Below, in pieces: positions 1 to 11,145 of a stretch of DNA of 64,000 nt. The position numbers and the translations under genes were made by a program. The stretch's first letter is position 1; each line of letters opens with the position of its first letter. This DNA is from an uncultured Halomonas sp. Its GTDB lineage: Bacteria > Pseudomonadota > Gammaproteobacteria > Pseudomonadales > Halomonadaceae. The stretch spans positions 62,001-126,000 of the forward strand of contig NZ_CAMPKE010000005.1 in NCBI RefSeq assembly GCF_946887195.1, written 5' to 3'. The notes under the pieces are model-generated. The model was not told where the DNA came from and did not search any database. It saw only the letters and a list, made by a program, of their open reading frames with translations.

Positions 1-1152
1 CAAAAACACCAGCAGCGTGCGTGCGACGCGGTTGCGCCACCAGCCCTTGACGGAAGCGACGTCGTGACGCAGCCGCGAGAAATCGCGAACCTTGGGCCGA
101 CGCAGAGAAAGCTCGACCCCGGCGGAAACCATGCCGACGCCGATGGTTGGGTTGAGCGAGGTCAAGGGTGCGGCGATAAACGTCGCCACCACCGTGAGCG
201 GATGAGCAAGGGCAATCGCGGCGCCGAGTCCAGCGAGCACCCCGTTGATCAGAATCCACTCGACGATCAATTGCCAGCCGAGCCCGATATCGCGTGAAAA
301 GCCGATGGCGAAGCCGATCAGCACCAGCGCGGTGATCAGCCAAGGAATGGCCTTCCACCAGCGCGAGCGTTGGCGTATCGCTTCGAGACTCTCGCGCTCG
401 CTGCCCGGCGCTTCGGGAAGCGGTCGCTCGAGATGCCCGCTCAGCCCCTTGAGGTGGCCGGCGCCGATCACCACCAGCACGTTACGATAGCGGCCAGTGG
501 GATTGTCTTCGGCCAGGCGCAGCGCCATGTAGCGATCACGCTCGGTGATCAGCGGGGTATACAGCGATTCGGATTGCTCGGCGAATTCGCTGAAGGTCGA
601 TTCCAGCACGTCGCCTTGCTTGAGGCGCTCGATCTCCTCGCTGGAGACCTTCTGGCGCGATAGCAGGCTGCCGAACAGCCCGGCGATCAGATTGGCACGC
701 TGCCACCAAGGCACGTTGGCGTAGATGCGCTTCAGGGTAATGCCGACATCACGGTCGATCAGCAGCAGCGGCAGCTCGGCGCGCTGGCATTCGTCGACTG
801 CGGCGCGCATCTCGGCGCCGGGCTCGATGCCCGACTGCTCGGCGACGCGCTGCTGAAAGGCGCCTAGCGCCAGGCTGGCGGCGACCATGCCGGCCTTGCC
901 CTGGCGAAATACCTCGAACAGATCCTGATTGGCCAGCGCATCGGGTTCGGTCAGGCTCTTGTGGCGCGCCGGGCAGAGCTCGATGGCCACGGCATCGAAC
1001 TCACCGGAGCGAATCAACTCGCTGACTTCGTCGGCGCTGGCGCGAGAGACGTGGGCGGTGCCCAGTAGGGTGTAGCGGGTATCGCCGCTGTCGATCACCT
1101 GGCGAGGGCCGTGTGTGGCGTCCTCGGCGATGATGTCCTGGCTGTCGGTCAT
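1..1152 (-). CDS. TraB/GumN-family membrane protein (3' end outside window)
   Basis: Reading the minus strand from the ATG at 1152 gives 384 codons without a stop, so the gene runs past the left edge. The N-terminal soluble part carries the two GxxH motifs of the TraB/PrgY/GumN fold: GTAH near residue 31 and GAGH near residue 230, plus a conserved acidic AIEL segment near residue 55. The last third holds several hydrophobic helices (about residues 270-350), as in PrgY-type TraB proteins. Members are thought to be metal-dependent peptidase-like proteins; the substrate is unknown. It follows trkA on the same strand after about 100 bases, so it may share its transcript. The family call is firm; a function cannot be given. 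Confidence 0.8.
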   Translation of the reverse strand, partial: MTDSQDIIAEDATHGPRQVIDSGDTRYTLLGTAHVSRASADEVSELIRSGEFDAVAIELCPARHKSLTEPDALANQDLFEVFRQGKAGMVAASLALGAFQQRVAEQSGIEPGAEMRAAVDECQRAELPLLLIDRDVGITLKRIYANVPWWQRANLIAGLFGSLLSRQKVSSEEIERLKQGDVLESTFSEFAEQSESLYTPLITERDRYMALRLAEDNPTGRYRNVLVVIGAGHLKGLSGHLERPLPEAPGSERESLEAIRQRSRWWKAIPWLITALVLIGFAIGFSRDIGLGWQLIVEWILINGVLAGLGAAIALAHPLTVVATFIAAPLTSLNPTIGVGMVSAGVELSLRRPKVRDFSRLRHDVASVKGWWRNRVARTLLVFL

Positions 1153-1256
1153 GAACGCTCGCAGGCTGGGGAACCAAGCCCTCGATTATCCACGAAGGTA
1201 TGGGGCAGGCCAAACCCGGCGATACTGTCTCGGCGGGCCATGACGTCCGTTAGCGT

Positions 1257-2630
1257 TTAGAAAAACGTCAATCCGACCTGAAACAGCCGCTCAACATCGC
1301 GAATGCGGCGTTTGTCGATCACGAACAGGATCACGTGATCGCCGGATTCGACCACTACGTCGCCGTGCGCGATCAGTACCTCCTTGCCACGCACCACGGC
1401 ACCGATGGTGGTGCCGGCGGGCAGGTCGATCTCGTCGATCGTGCGCCCGACGACTTTCGATGAGCGCGAATCGCCATGTGCGATGGCTTCGATGGCCTCG
1501 GCGGCGCCGCGCCGCAATGAGTGGACGTTGACGATGTCGCCGCGTCGCACATGGGTCAGCAGCCCGCCGATGGTGGCCTGCTGGGGCGATATGGCGATAT
1601 CGATCTCGCCGCCCTGAACCAGATCGACATAGGCGGCGTTGTTGATCAGGGTCAATACCTTCTTGGCGCCCAGCCGCTTGGCCAGCATCGACGACATGAT
1701 GTTGACCTCGTCGTCGTTGGTCAGCGCGCAGAAGATATCGCAATCCTCGATGTTCTCCTCGATCAGCAGGCGCTTGCTGGTGGCGCTGCCGTGCAGTACC
1801 ACGGTGCGATCGAGACGCTCGGAGAGCAAAGTGCAGCGCTCGAGATCATGCTCGATGATCTTGACCTGATGGCTGTGCTCGAGATGCTCGGCCAGGCGCT
1901 GGCCGATGTTGCCGCCGCCGGCGATCAGGATGCGGCGAAAATCGCGCTCGACCTTGCGCAACTCGCCCATCACCGCGCGAATATCGCGCCGCGCGGCGAT
2001 GAAGAACACTTCGTCGTCGGCCTCGATCACCGTGTCGCCATGCGGAATCATCGCGCGATTGCGGCGGTAGATCGCCGCCACGCGGGTGTCGGTATTGGGC
2101 ATGTGACGGCGCAGGAAGCCGAGTTCCTGACCCACCAATGGCCCGCCATAATAGGCCTTGACGGCAACCAGCTGGACCTGGCCGCCGGCGAATTCGAGCA
2201 CCTGTAGCGCACCGGGGTACTCGATCAGGCGGCGAATATGGTCGGTGACCACTTGTTCGGGGCTGATCAGTACATCGACCGGAAAAGCCTCGTTGGAGAA
2301 CAATCCCTTGCGCGTCAGGTAGGCGGCAGCGCGCACCCGGGCGATCTTGGTCGGCGTGCGAAACAACGTATGCGCCACCTGGCAGGCGACCATGTTGATC
2401 TCATCGGAACTGGTCACGGCGATCAGCATGTCGGCGTCTTCGCCGCCGGCCTGTCGCAACACCACGGGGTACGAGGCCGTGCCGATCACGGTGCGAATAT
2501 CGAGGCGGTTGTGCAGCTCGCGCAGTCGCTTGGTATCGATATCGACCACGGTGATGTCGTTGTCTTCGTGGGCCAGATGCTCGGCCAGCGTGCCGCCGAC
2601 CTGGCCGGCGCCCAGAATGATGATCTTCAT
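1257..2630 (-). CDS. trkA: Trk system potassium uptake regulatory protein TrkA
   Basis: 457 residues, the usual size for TrkA. It has two tandem RCK units: the first Rossmann NAD-binding domain begins at once (GAGQVG at residues 7-12) and is followed by a TrkA_C domain to about residue 220; the second starts near residue 232 (AGGGNIG) and ends in a second TrkA_C domain. TrkA sits on the cytoplasmic face of TrkH/TrkG potassium channels and gates them in response to nucleotides. Potassium uptake is a first response to salt shock, which suits a halophile. The place next to rsmB-fmt-def is the standard gammaproteobacterial order, here with a dodecin gene inserted. No TrkH partner is in the window. 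Confidence 0.97.
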   Translation of the reverse strand: MKIIILGAGQVGGTLAEHLAHEDNDITVVDIDTKRLRELHNRLDIRTVIGTASYPVVLRQAGGEDADMLIAVTSSDEINMVACQVAHTLFRTPTKIARVRAAAYLTRKGLFSNEAFPVDVLISPEQVVTDHIRRLIEYPGALQVLEFAGGQVQLVAVKAYYGGPLVGQELGFLRRHMPNTDTRVAAIYRRNRAMIPHGDTVIEADDEVFFIAARRDIRAVMGELRKVERDFRRILIAGGGNIGQRLAEHLEHSHQVKIIEHDLERCTLLSERLDRTVVLHGSATSKRLLIEENIEDCDIFCALTNDDEVNIMSSMLAKRLGAKKVLTLINNAAYVDLVQGGEIDIAISPQQATIGGLLTHVRRGDIVNVHSLRRGAAEAIEAIAHGDSRSSKVVGRTIDEIDLPAGTTIGAVVRGKEVLIAHGDVVVESGDHVILFVIDKRRIRDVERLFQVGLTFF

Positions 2631-2752
2631 CGATGAATCCGCATGCTGATGGTCCGTTATGACCGGCTAGCATAAACCAGGCGCGGCGGTGGGGGACAGC
2701 GCTGGAGGGCGTAGCCAGGGTCCGGCGAGTCCGGGCCCTGGCCGTCGCGCCG

Positions 2753-2959
2753 TCATCGCAATGTGAAGCCGACCTTGATGGTGACCTGCCAGTGGCTGAT
2801 GCGGCCATGCTCGATATGGCCACGCGTATCGACCACCTCGAACCAGCGCATGTCGTGCAGGGTTTCGTTGGCCTTGGCGATGGCTTGCTCGACGGCATCC
2901 TCGATGCCCTTGGGCGATGAGCCGGTGAGTTCGATGTGCTTGTAGATGTGCTGGGTCAT
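2753..2959 (-). CDS. dodecin family flavin-binding protein
   Basis: 68 residues. The ATG at 2959 has an AGGAG ribosome binding site seven bases upstream. The sequence has the dodecin layout: an N-terminal beta strand (YKHIELTG), a helix with [16 protein letters not shown], then two strands ending in [10 protein letters not shown] conserved Trp (DMRWFEV) lies where dodecins stack an aromatic residue on the flavin. Dodecins form hollow dodecamers that store or buffer riboflavin, FMN or CoA. It lies between rsmB and trkA, which are normally neighbours, on the same strand as both. Family assignment is confident; the bound ligand cannot be read from sequence. Confidence 0.93.
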   Translation of the reverse strand: MTQHIYKHIELTGSSPKGIEDAVEQAIAKANETLHDMRWFEVVDTRGHIEHGRISHWQVTIKVGFTLR

Positions 2960-3021
2960 GGGCAACTCCTATCGATGATCGTCTGCCGTTAGCAGTATAG
3001 AAGTTACCCGCGAGGGGTTGT

Positions 3022-4341
3022 CTACTCCTTGGCCTTGACCAGCCTGGCATAGAAGAAACCGTCATGCCCGCCGGGCTGTGGCAGCAACTGACGCCCGGCT
3101 CCGGCGACGTGGCCCCAGGCGGCGTCTTCGGGCGTGTTCGCCGAGGCATCGGCGGTGCGCGCCAGAAAGGCATCGATCGCATCAATGTTCTCCTCGGGCA
3201 TCACCGAGCAGGTGGCGTAGAGCAGGGTGCCGCCGGGGGCCAGCGTCTGCCATAGCGACGCCAGCAATTGGCTTTGTAGCGCCGCCATGTCGCGAATGTC
3301 GCTGGGTCGACGTAGGCGCTTGATGTCTGGGTGACGGCGAATCACGCCGCTACCGGAGCAGGGTGCGTCAAGTAACACGGCATCGAAGGGCGTGCCGTCC
3401 CACCAGTCGAGACTGCTGGCATCGGCATGCTCGAGCCGCGCATCGAGCTTGAGGCGCTCGAGGGTCGCCGCGACTCGCGCGAGGCGTGCGGCGTCGCTGT
3501 CGATGGCGGTCATGTCGATATCGAACGCCTCGAGCAGGTGCGCGGTCTTGCCGCCGGGCGCGCAACAGGCATCCAGCACCCGCGCGTTGGTGCGCCCTTC
3601 GAGCGCTGGTGTCAGGAGTTCGCAGGCCAGTTGGGCGGCTTCGTCCTGTACGCTGATCTGGCCATCGGCGAAGCCGGGCAGCTCGGCGATGTCGCAGGGC
3701 TCGGCGAGGGTCAGGCCATCGCGGGCATAAGCGCAGGGGGTGGCGGCCTTGTCAGCCGCTGCCAAGCGCTCGAGATAACCGTCGCGATCGAGTTGGCGAC
3801 GATTGACGCGCAGCGTCATCGGCCCCGGCTGGTTGTTGGCCTCGGCGATGGCGCGCCAGTCGTCGGGCCAGGCACGACGCAGCGCCTTGAGCAGCCAGGC
3901 GGGGTGCAGCAGGGCAACGCTGGCGTCGTGATCGACACGCGCCTGCAGGGCGACCGATTCGCGCTGCAGGCGGCGCAGGCAGCCGTTGAGTACGCGTGTC
4001 GCCCACTCCTTGTCGAGCAGCCGCGCGGCGCCGGCGGTTTCGCCGACGGCCGCATGCGCGGGCACGCGCAGATAGAGCAATTGATAAATGCCCAGCAGCA
4101 GCAGCGCCTGAATATCGGCATCACGAGCCTTGAAGGCACTGCGCAGCAACTCCTGAGCCAGCGCTTCCAGGCGCGGCAGGGTACGGCACACGCCGTAACA
4201 TAGCGCGCGCAGAAAGGCGCGGTCGCGCGCGGCCACGCTTTTGTCGTCGAGGCTCGCCAGAGAGCCCTTGCCGGTGATGACCGGCACCAATGCACGCGCC
4301 GCGGCGACACGAACGCCCTGACCACTGGGAGCATCGTTCAT
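3022..4341 (-). CDS. rsmB: 16S rRNA (cytosine(967)-C(5))-methyltransferase RsmB
   Basis: 439 residues. An N-terminal NusB-like RNA-binding domain (about 1-140) is followed by a Fmu/NOL1-type SAM methyltransferase domain. The SAM-binding DACCAPGGKT motif, the motif IV Cys in DAPCSGSG and the motif VI nucleophilic Cys in YATCSV are all present. The enzyme methylates C967 of 16S rRNA before 30S assembly. The ATG overlaps the fmt stop codon by four bases (ATGA), so the two genes are translationally coupled. The order def-fmt-rsmB-trkA is as in E. coli. Confidence 0.97.
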   Translation of the reverse strand: MNDAPSGQGVRVAAARALVPVITGKGSLASLDDKSVAARDRAFLRALCYGVCRTLPRLEALAQELLRSAFKARDADIQALLLLGIYQLLYLRVPAHAAVGETAGAARLLDKEWATRVLNGCLRRLQRESVALQARVDHDASVALLHPAWLLKALRRAWPDDWRAIAEANNQPGPMTLRVNRRQLDRDGYLERLAAADKAATPCAYARDGLTLAEPCDIAELPGFADGQISVQDEAAQLACELLTPALEGRTNARVLDACCAPGGKTAHLLEAFDIDMTAIDSDAARLARVAATLERLKLDARLEHADASSLDWWDGTPFDAVLLDAPCSGSGVIRRHPDIKRLRRPSDIRDMAALQSQLLASLWQTLAPGGTLLYATCSVMPEENIDAIDAFLARTADASANTPEDAAWGHVAGAGRQLLPQPGGHDGFFYARLVKAKE

Positions 4342-5342
4342 GCGCGGTTCTCCTGATTGATGTTGCCAAGGCAGGTGCCGGGTGTGAGGCGCTCGGCACG
4401 TGAGTTGAGCAGATCGCGCGCCGCCAGCGGCTTGCCGCCAGGCAGCTGCGCTTGCGTGACGCGCAGCACATCACGGCCCTCAAAGCCGCAGGCGATGCGC
4501 AGCGCATCACGGGCGGGTTCGAGCAATTCTCCGGGGTGATGGCTCGTTGTGCCAGCGTCACTGCCGGCATCAGCGAGCCCCTGTTTTTCAGCTAGCCAGA
4601 GCCGCAGAGGCTCGCCGTTTAGCGTGGTCCAGGCTACCGGCCAGGGGTTGAAGGCGCGGATGCGCGCGGCGAGCTCGGTCGCCGGCCGGCTGAAATCGAG
4701 TTCGGCCTCGGCCTTGGAGAGCTTGCCGGCGTAGCTGGCGCCCTCGCTGGGCTGCGGCGTTGCCGTAAGCCCTTCTCCGGCCAGCGCATCGAGTGCCGTG
4801 ACGATCGCCTCGCCACCAATCCGGGCTAGTTGGTCATGCAGATCACCGCCGGTGGTGGTGGCATCGATCGGCGCGGTGCGGGCCAGCAGCATGGCGCCGG
4901 TATCGAGCCCGGCATCCATCTGCATGATGGTCACACCGGATTGGCTATCGCCGGCCTCGATGGCGCGCTGGATTGGCGCCGCGCCGCGCCAGCGTGGCAA
5001 CAGCGAGGCATGCACGTTGAGACAGCCCAGGCGGGGAGTGTCGAGCACTGCCTGGGGTAATAGCAGGCCGTAGGCGACGACCACCATGACATCGGCCTTC
5101 AATGCCGCCAGATCGCGCTGCGCGGCGGCATCCTTGAGCGTAGCAGGCTGATGAACGGGTATACCGTGCGCCAGCGCCAGCGCCTTTACCGGGCTGGGCT
5201 TGAGCTTGCGCCCGCGACCGGCGGGGCGGTCCGGCTGGGTATAGACGGCAGCGATAGCGTGGCGGCTGGCCAGCAGCGCGGCAAGGCTCTCGGCGGCGAA
5301 ATCCGGCGTGCCGGCGAACACCACGCGCAAGGGGTGGGACAT
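4338..5342 (-). CDS. fmt: methionyl-tRNA formyltransferase
   Basis: 334 residues from the ATG at 5342; an in-frame ATG three codons earlier (5351) is possible, but the shorter start aligns with the E. coli N-terminus (eight residues before AGTPDF). It has the formyltransferase fold with the SLLPRWRGAAPIQ loop and the HASLLP His, and a downstream QMDAGLDTGAML segment carrying the catalytic Asp. A C-terminal OB-like domain starts near residue 210. It formylates initiator Met-tRNA using 10-formyl-tetrahydrofolate. It is coupled to rsmB by a four-base overlap and lies about 105 bases downstream of def, with a hairpin in between. Confidence 0.97.
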   Translation of the reverse strand: MSHPLRVVFAGTPDFAAESLAALLASRHAIAAVYTQPDRPAGRGRKLKPSPVKALALAHGIPVHQPATLKDAAAQRDLAALKADVMVVVAYGLLLPQAVLDTPRLGCLNVHASLLPRWRGAAPIQRAIEAGDSQSGVTIMQMDAGLDTGAMLLARTAPIDATTTGGDLHDQLARIGGEAIVTALDALAGEGLTATPQPSEGASYAGKLSKAEAELDFSRPATELAARIRAFNPWPVAWTTLNGEPLRLWLAEKQGLADAGSDAGTTSHHPGELLEPARDALRIACGFEGRDVLRVTQAQLPGGKPLAARDLLNSRAERLTPGTCLGNINQENRA

Positions 5343-5407
5343 GAACGGCATCCGTAATCAGAAAACGTGAGACACATGATAACGGAGGGGGCACGAAGCT
5401 GAAACGC

Positions 5408-5433
5408 CGAAGGCCACCGGTTGGTGGCCTTCG
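5408..5433 (-). terminator. hairpin between def and fmt
   Basis: An 11-bp perfect stem (5408-5418 with 5423-5433, cgaaggccacc) closed by a GGTT tetraloop lies 15 bases past the def stop codon. On the minus strand it is followed by only a short T run (GTTTC), so it may give partial termination or a processing point between def and fmt rather than a full stop. Confidence 0.55.
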
Positions 5434-5448
5434 CGGGAAGAGATGATA

Positions 5449-5961
5449 TCAGGCGCTCTGGGCCTGCTTATGCCGTTTCTGCATCTTTTTCATGATGCGA
5501 TCGCGCTTGAGCGGCGAGAGGTAGTCGACGAACAGCACGCCCTCGAGGTGGTCGTGCTCGTGCTGGATGCAGTGAGCGAGCAGTCCCTCGGCTTCCAGCT
5601 CGTAAGGCTGGCCGTTACGATCCAGCGCCTTGAGATTGACGCGCAGTGCGCGCGGCACTTCGGCGAAGTATTCGGGAATCGACAGGCAACCTTCCTGCAT
5701 CGGCTCGCGCTCGTCGCCGATGGGCGTGTACTCGGGGTTGATCAGCACCAGCGGCTGCGATTGATCGTCGCTGACGTCGATCACGATCACCCGGCGATGC
5801 ACGTCGACCTGAGTGGCGGCCAGACCGATGCCGGGGGCGTCGTACATGGTTTCGAGCATGTCGTCGACCAGAGTACGCACCTCGTCGTCGACGCTATCGA
5901 CCGGCGCTGCCTTGGTGCGCAGACGCTCGTCGGGAAACTCGAGGATTTCTAGCTTGGCCAT
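5449..5961 (-). CDS. def: peptide deformylase
   Basis: 170 residues from the ATG at 5961. The open frame extends 31 codons upstream, but only the shorter start matches the E. coli N-terminus (ILxxPDERLR). All three deformylase motifs are visible: [13 protein letters not shown] and the zinc-binding HEXXH in QHEHDHLEG. It removes the formyl group from nascent proteins, undoing the Fmt reaction. It heads the def-fmt-rsmB run and is divergent from the LysM gene. The ribosome binding site is weak. Confidence 0.96.
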   Translation of the reverse strand: MAKLEILEFPDERLRTKAAPVDSVDDEVRTLVDDMLETMYDAPGIGLAATQVDVHRRVIVIDVSDDQSQPLVLINPEYTPIGDEREPMQEGCLSIPEYFAEVPRALRVNLKALDRNGQPYELEAEGLLAHCIQHEHDHLEGVLFVDYLSPLKRDRIMKKMQKRHKQAQSA

Positions 5962-6066
5962 GGCGTTGAAATTACCGTTATTCAGTAGTGCGACAATAGT
6001 CTTCATATTGTAGAACGCAGTGGCGGGTAACGGAACCGTCATCCTCGTCATCATGACGATAGCATT

Positions 6067-6124
6067 CGGCTATCGATTAGTACTTTCGACAGGTGCTTTC
6101 GACAGGTGCTACTACCGATAGCCG
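6067..6124. repeat. inverted repeat enclosing a tandem 13-bp duplication
   Basis: In the 285-base divergent gap between def and the LysM gene, a 9-bp inverted repeat CGGCTATCG (6067-6075) / CGATAGCCG (6116-6124) encloses two exact head-to-tail copies of the 13-mer ctttcgacaggtg (6083-6095, 6096-6108). The layout could be an operator or recent slippage; no protein is known to bind it. The rest of the gap shows nothing else clear. Confidence 0.6.
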
Positions 6125-6246
6125 AGGTAGATGCGCCATACTTGATAAATCCCACTCGATGGTATGACACCGCTCCATCGCGTGAGGTTCGTAGTCGAAA
6201 GCAGATGGCACGAAAACATAAGATCCAAACATCAGGGACGCCGGGG

Positions 6247-7338
6247 ATGAAACGACTAACCAACCATGCCATTGGAATGCTGCGTTGCGCGCTGCTGAGC
6301 GTGGCGTTGTGCGCGCTATCGACGACGCTCGTCATGGCGCAGCCCAGCGCCCTGCGCGACGATGCGCCTAGCCGCTACACGGTCACCGAGGGCGATACGC
6401 TATGGGATATCGCCGGGCGCTTTCTACGCGCCCCCTGGCAATGGCCCGAGGTATGGCAGGTCAATCCGCAGATTCGCAATCCCGATCTGATCTATCCTGG
6501 CGATAATATTTATCTCTATTACCGCAATGGCGAGCCGCGTCTGGGCCTCGAGCGTGGCCAGGGTGAGGTCGTGCATCTATCGCCAGAAGTGCGCCGGGTG
6601 CCGCATCGCGAGGCGATACCCCCGCTGCCGCTGGATACCGTGCAGAACTTTCTCGATGCCAATCGTATCGTCGAGCCCGGTGCGATCGACGCCGTCCCTT
6701 ACGTGATCGCCGGTGACGACCGCCGTATCGTCAGCGGGGCCGGCGATCGAATTTATGTACGCGGCGATCTACCTGCCGGCGAGCGCTTCGGGCTCTATCG
6801 GCCGGGCCAGCGCTACGCGGATCCCGCAACCGGCGAGTTCCTCGGCCTGGAGCTGGTGACGCTGGGCGAGGCGCGCTTCGTGCGTCGGGAAGGCGACATC
6901 GCGCTGCTCGAGATCACTTCGTCGCGTCAGGAGATTCGCGCCTCGGATCTGGTGCTGCCGTTGGAGTCGCTGCCGGTGACCGCGGCGTTTCTGCCACGCG
7001 CGCCTTCGAGCGAGCTCGAAGGACGCATTCTCTCGGTGCCCGGTGGCGTGCGTTTCATCGGTCGGCTGGACGTGGTGGCGTTGAATCTGGGCCGCCGCGA
7101 TGGCCTCGCACCCGGCCATGTGCTTGCTGTCGAGCAGCTCGGCGAGCAGGTCGTCGATCCGCTCACCGATGAATTGCTGCGCCTGCCCGGCGAAGATGCC
7201 GGATTGGTGATGGTGTTTCGCGTTTACGATCGGGTCAGTTACGCGCTCGTCATGCATGCGACCCGCAGCCTGACGGTCGACGATCGCGTGCATGCGCCGC
7301 AAGGCGCCGCCTTTCTGGCCAACCGTGACGGCGATTGA
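6247..7338 (+). CDS. LysM domain-containing envelope protein
   Basis: 363 residues from the ATG at 6247, which places a signal peptide at the N-terminus (basic start, hydrophobic core, cleavage likely after VMA near residue 32). A single LysM domain follows (about 43-95, YTVTEGDTLWDIAGRFL ... IYPGDNIYLY), which normally binds peptidoglycan. The rest, about 260 residues, has no motif I can name. A LysM protein at this place between def and dprA is a common gammaproteobacterial arrangement, so it is probably a conserved cell-wall associated protein. An upstream in-frame ATG at 6205 would add 14 residues before the signal and is less likely. Confidence 0.88.
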   Translation: MKRLTNHAIGMLRCALLSVALCALSTTLVMAQPSALRDDAPSRYTVTEGDTLWDIAGRFLRAPWQWPEVWQVNPQIRNPDLIYPGDNIYLYYRNGEPRLGLERGQGEVVHLSPEVRRVPHREAIPPLPLDTVQNFLDANRIVEPGAIDAVPYVIAGDDRRIVSGAGDRIYVRGDLPAGERFGLYRPGQRYADPATGEFLGLELVTLGEARFVRREGDIALLEITSSRQEIRASDLVLPLESLPVTAAFLPRAPSSELEGRILSVPGGVRFIGRLDVVALNLGRRDGLAPGHVLAVEQLGEQVVDPLTDELLRLPGEDAGLVMVFRVYDRVSYALVMHATRSLTVDDRVHAPQGAAFLANRDGD

Positions 7339-7342
7339 GCGC

Positions 7343-8431
7343 ATGCCGATGACCGCCAGGGAGTGGCTGGTTTTGTCGTCTCTGCCGGGTCTCGGTCCGC
7401 GCCGTTTGATGGCACTGCGTGAACGCCAGCCGGATTGGCCGCATGGCTGGCTGGCGCTACTGCCTGCCGCCGCGCGCGACGGCCTGCGCCTATGGCTCGA
7501 ACACCCCTCGCGCAGCCCTCTGCAGCCGAAGGTCGAGCGTGCATTGGCCTGGGAGGCCGCGAACCCTGCGCATCGTCTGCTGTATCCCGGACATGCGGTC
7601 TGGCCGGCGCTACTCGATGAGCTACCCGACCCACCGGCGCTGCTCTGGGCGCATGGCGACCTGAACGCATTGGCGATGCCGGGCGTGGCCATGGTCGGCT
7701 CGCGGCGACCGACCCGCGAGGGGCTCGGCAATGCGGCACGCTTCGCCGCCGATCTTGCCGGCGCCGGGCTGTGCGTGGTCAGCGGCATGGCGCTGGGTAT
7801 CGATGGCCGCGCGCATCATGCCGCGCTGCAGGCCGGTGGCGTGAGCATCGGCGTGCTGGGCTGCGGTATCGATGTGATCTATCCATCGAGCCATCGCGAT
7901 CTCTACCGGCGCATGCTCGATCACGCTGGGTTGCTGCTCAGCGAACACGCACCCGGCACGCTCGCCAACCCGGCGTTCTTCCCACGCCGTAACCGCATCA
8001 TTACCGGGCTGTCGCTGGGTGTGCTGGTGGTCGAGGCGGCCGAGAAGAGCGGCTCGCTGATCAGCGCGCGGCTGGCCATGGAGCAGAATCGCGAGGTGTT
8101 CACCTTGCCCGGGTCGATCAACAATCCTCAGGCGCGAGGCTGCCTGGCCCTGCTGCGCCAAGGCGCGACGCTGGTCACCTGCCTCGATGACATGCTCGCC
8201 GAGCTCGGTCATTGGGCGCTTCCATCGGCTAGCGCGGGTGGCGCCGTTGAAACGCCTGACGCCCCGCAGGATCCCCTGCTGGATCTGCTCAGCGATTCGC
8301 CGACACCGCTGGATTCACTGATCGAACTGACCGGGCAGGGCTTCGCGCATTGCCAGCAGCGGTTGCTCGAGTTGGAGCTCGATGGTTGGGCGGCCCAGGC
8401 GCCGGGTGGCTGGGTGCGCCTGCCGCGGTAG
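7343..8431 (+). CDS. dprA: DNA-processing protein DprA (Smf)
   Basis: 362 residues from the ATG at 7343, four bases after the LysM stop codon, so the two are probably co-transcribed. It has an N-terminal helical region, a Rossmann-like DNA-processing domain (about 110-310; VGSRRPTREG, GCGIDVIYPS, GSLISARLAMEQNREVF, PGSI) and a C-terminal winged-helix segment (DML1-like). DprA binds incoming single-stranded DNA during natural transformation and loads RecA. The window has no other competence gene apart from pilW. Confidence 0.96.
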   Translation: MPMTAREWLVLSSLPGLGPRRLMALRERQPDWPHGWLALLPAAARDGLRLWLEHPSRSPLQPKVERALAWEAANPAHRLLYPGHAVWPALLDELPDPPALLWAHGDLNALAMPGVAMVGSRRPTREGLGNAARFAADLAGAGLCVVSGMALGIDGRAHHAALQAGGVSIGVLGCGIDVIYPSSHRDLYRRMLDHAGLLLSEHAPGTLANPAFFPRRNRIITGLSLGVLVVEAAEKSGSLISARLAMEQNREVFTLPGSINNPQARGCLALLRQGATLVTCLDDMLAELGHWALPSASAGGAVETPDAPQDPLLDLLSDSPTPLDSLIELTGQGFAHCQQRLLELELDGWAAQAPGGWVRLPR

Positions 8432-8470
8432 TGATAAATGCCTGCACGGGCTCGGCGCCCCCAACGAATT

Positions 8471-8552
8471 GCTGCGTTGCGCGATACTCGAAGACTCGCC
8501 TAACTACCTGTTATGTCTCGCCTTCTGCGTTCCGTGCGTCTTGCCACGCAGC
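8471..8552. repeat. intergenic hairpin-bounded element between dprA and tsaC
   Basis: In the 243-base gap after dprA, GCTGCGT (8471-8477) is complementary to ACGCAGC (8546-8552). Between them lies CTCGCCTAACTACCTGTTATG, whose outline resembles the CTC-TTAC-CATGTAA core of the repeats at 24.0 and 32.1 kb. The resemblance is loose and the inner arms do not pair, so it is only a possible diverged relative. Confidence 0.35.
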
Positions 8553-8674
8553 GGCGCCCGCTTCATTCCGTTCGGCGATTTATCCAGCGATTCCTTCTGG
8601 ATCAAAACCGACAGGCTCCTGATTGACTAACATGCTAGAATTCGCGGCGTTCTTATTGAGTCGGAGTCCGCTCG

Positions 8675-11051
<2,377 letters not shown>

Positions 11052-11055
11052 TGCC

Positions 11056-11145
11056 TCATCTACGTACGTCGCCCAATTCCCGGAAATACGATTCCAGCAG
11101 TACGACGATGGGTACGACCGGCGCCAGCGCTCCCCAGCGGGCCAT
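11056..11145 (-). CDS. possible 29-residue hydrophobic micro-protein coupled to the M48 peptidase
   Basis: The ATG at 11145 overlaps the stop codon of the M48 peptidase gene as TGATG, an arrangement that allows re-initiation. The 29 codons begin MARWGALAPVVPIVVLLESY and end with a charged tail and TGA. The hydrophobic run (about residues 4-17) could be a short membrane segment. No separate ribosome binding site is needed for coupling. It fills the convergent gap between the peptidase and aroE. I do not recognise the sequence, and chance is a real alternative at this length. Confidence 0.35.
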   Translation of the reverse strand: MARWGALAPVVPIVVLLESYFRELGDVRR

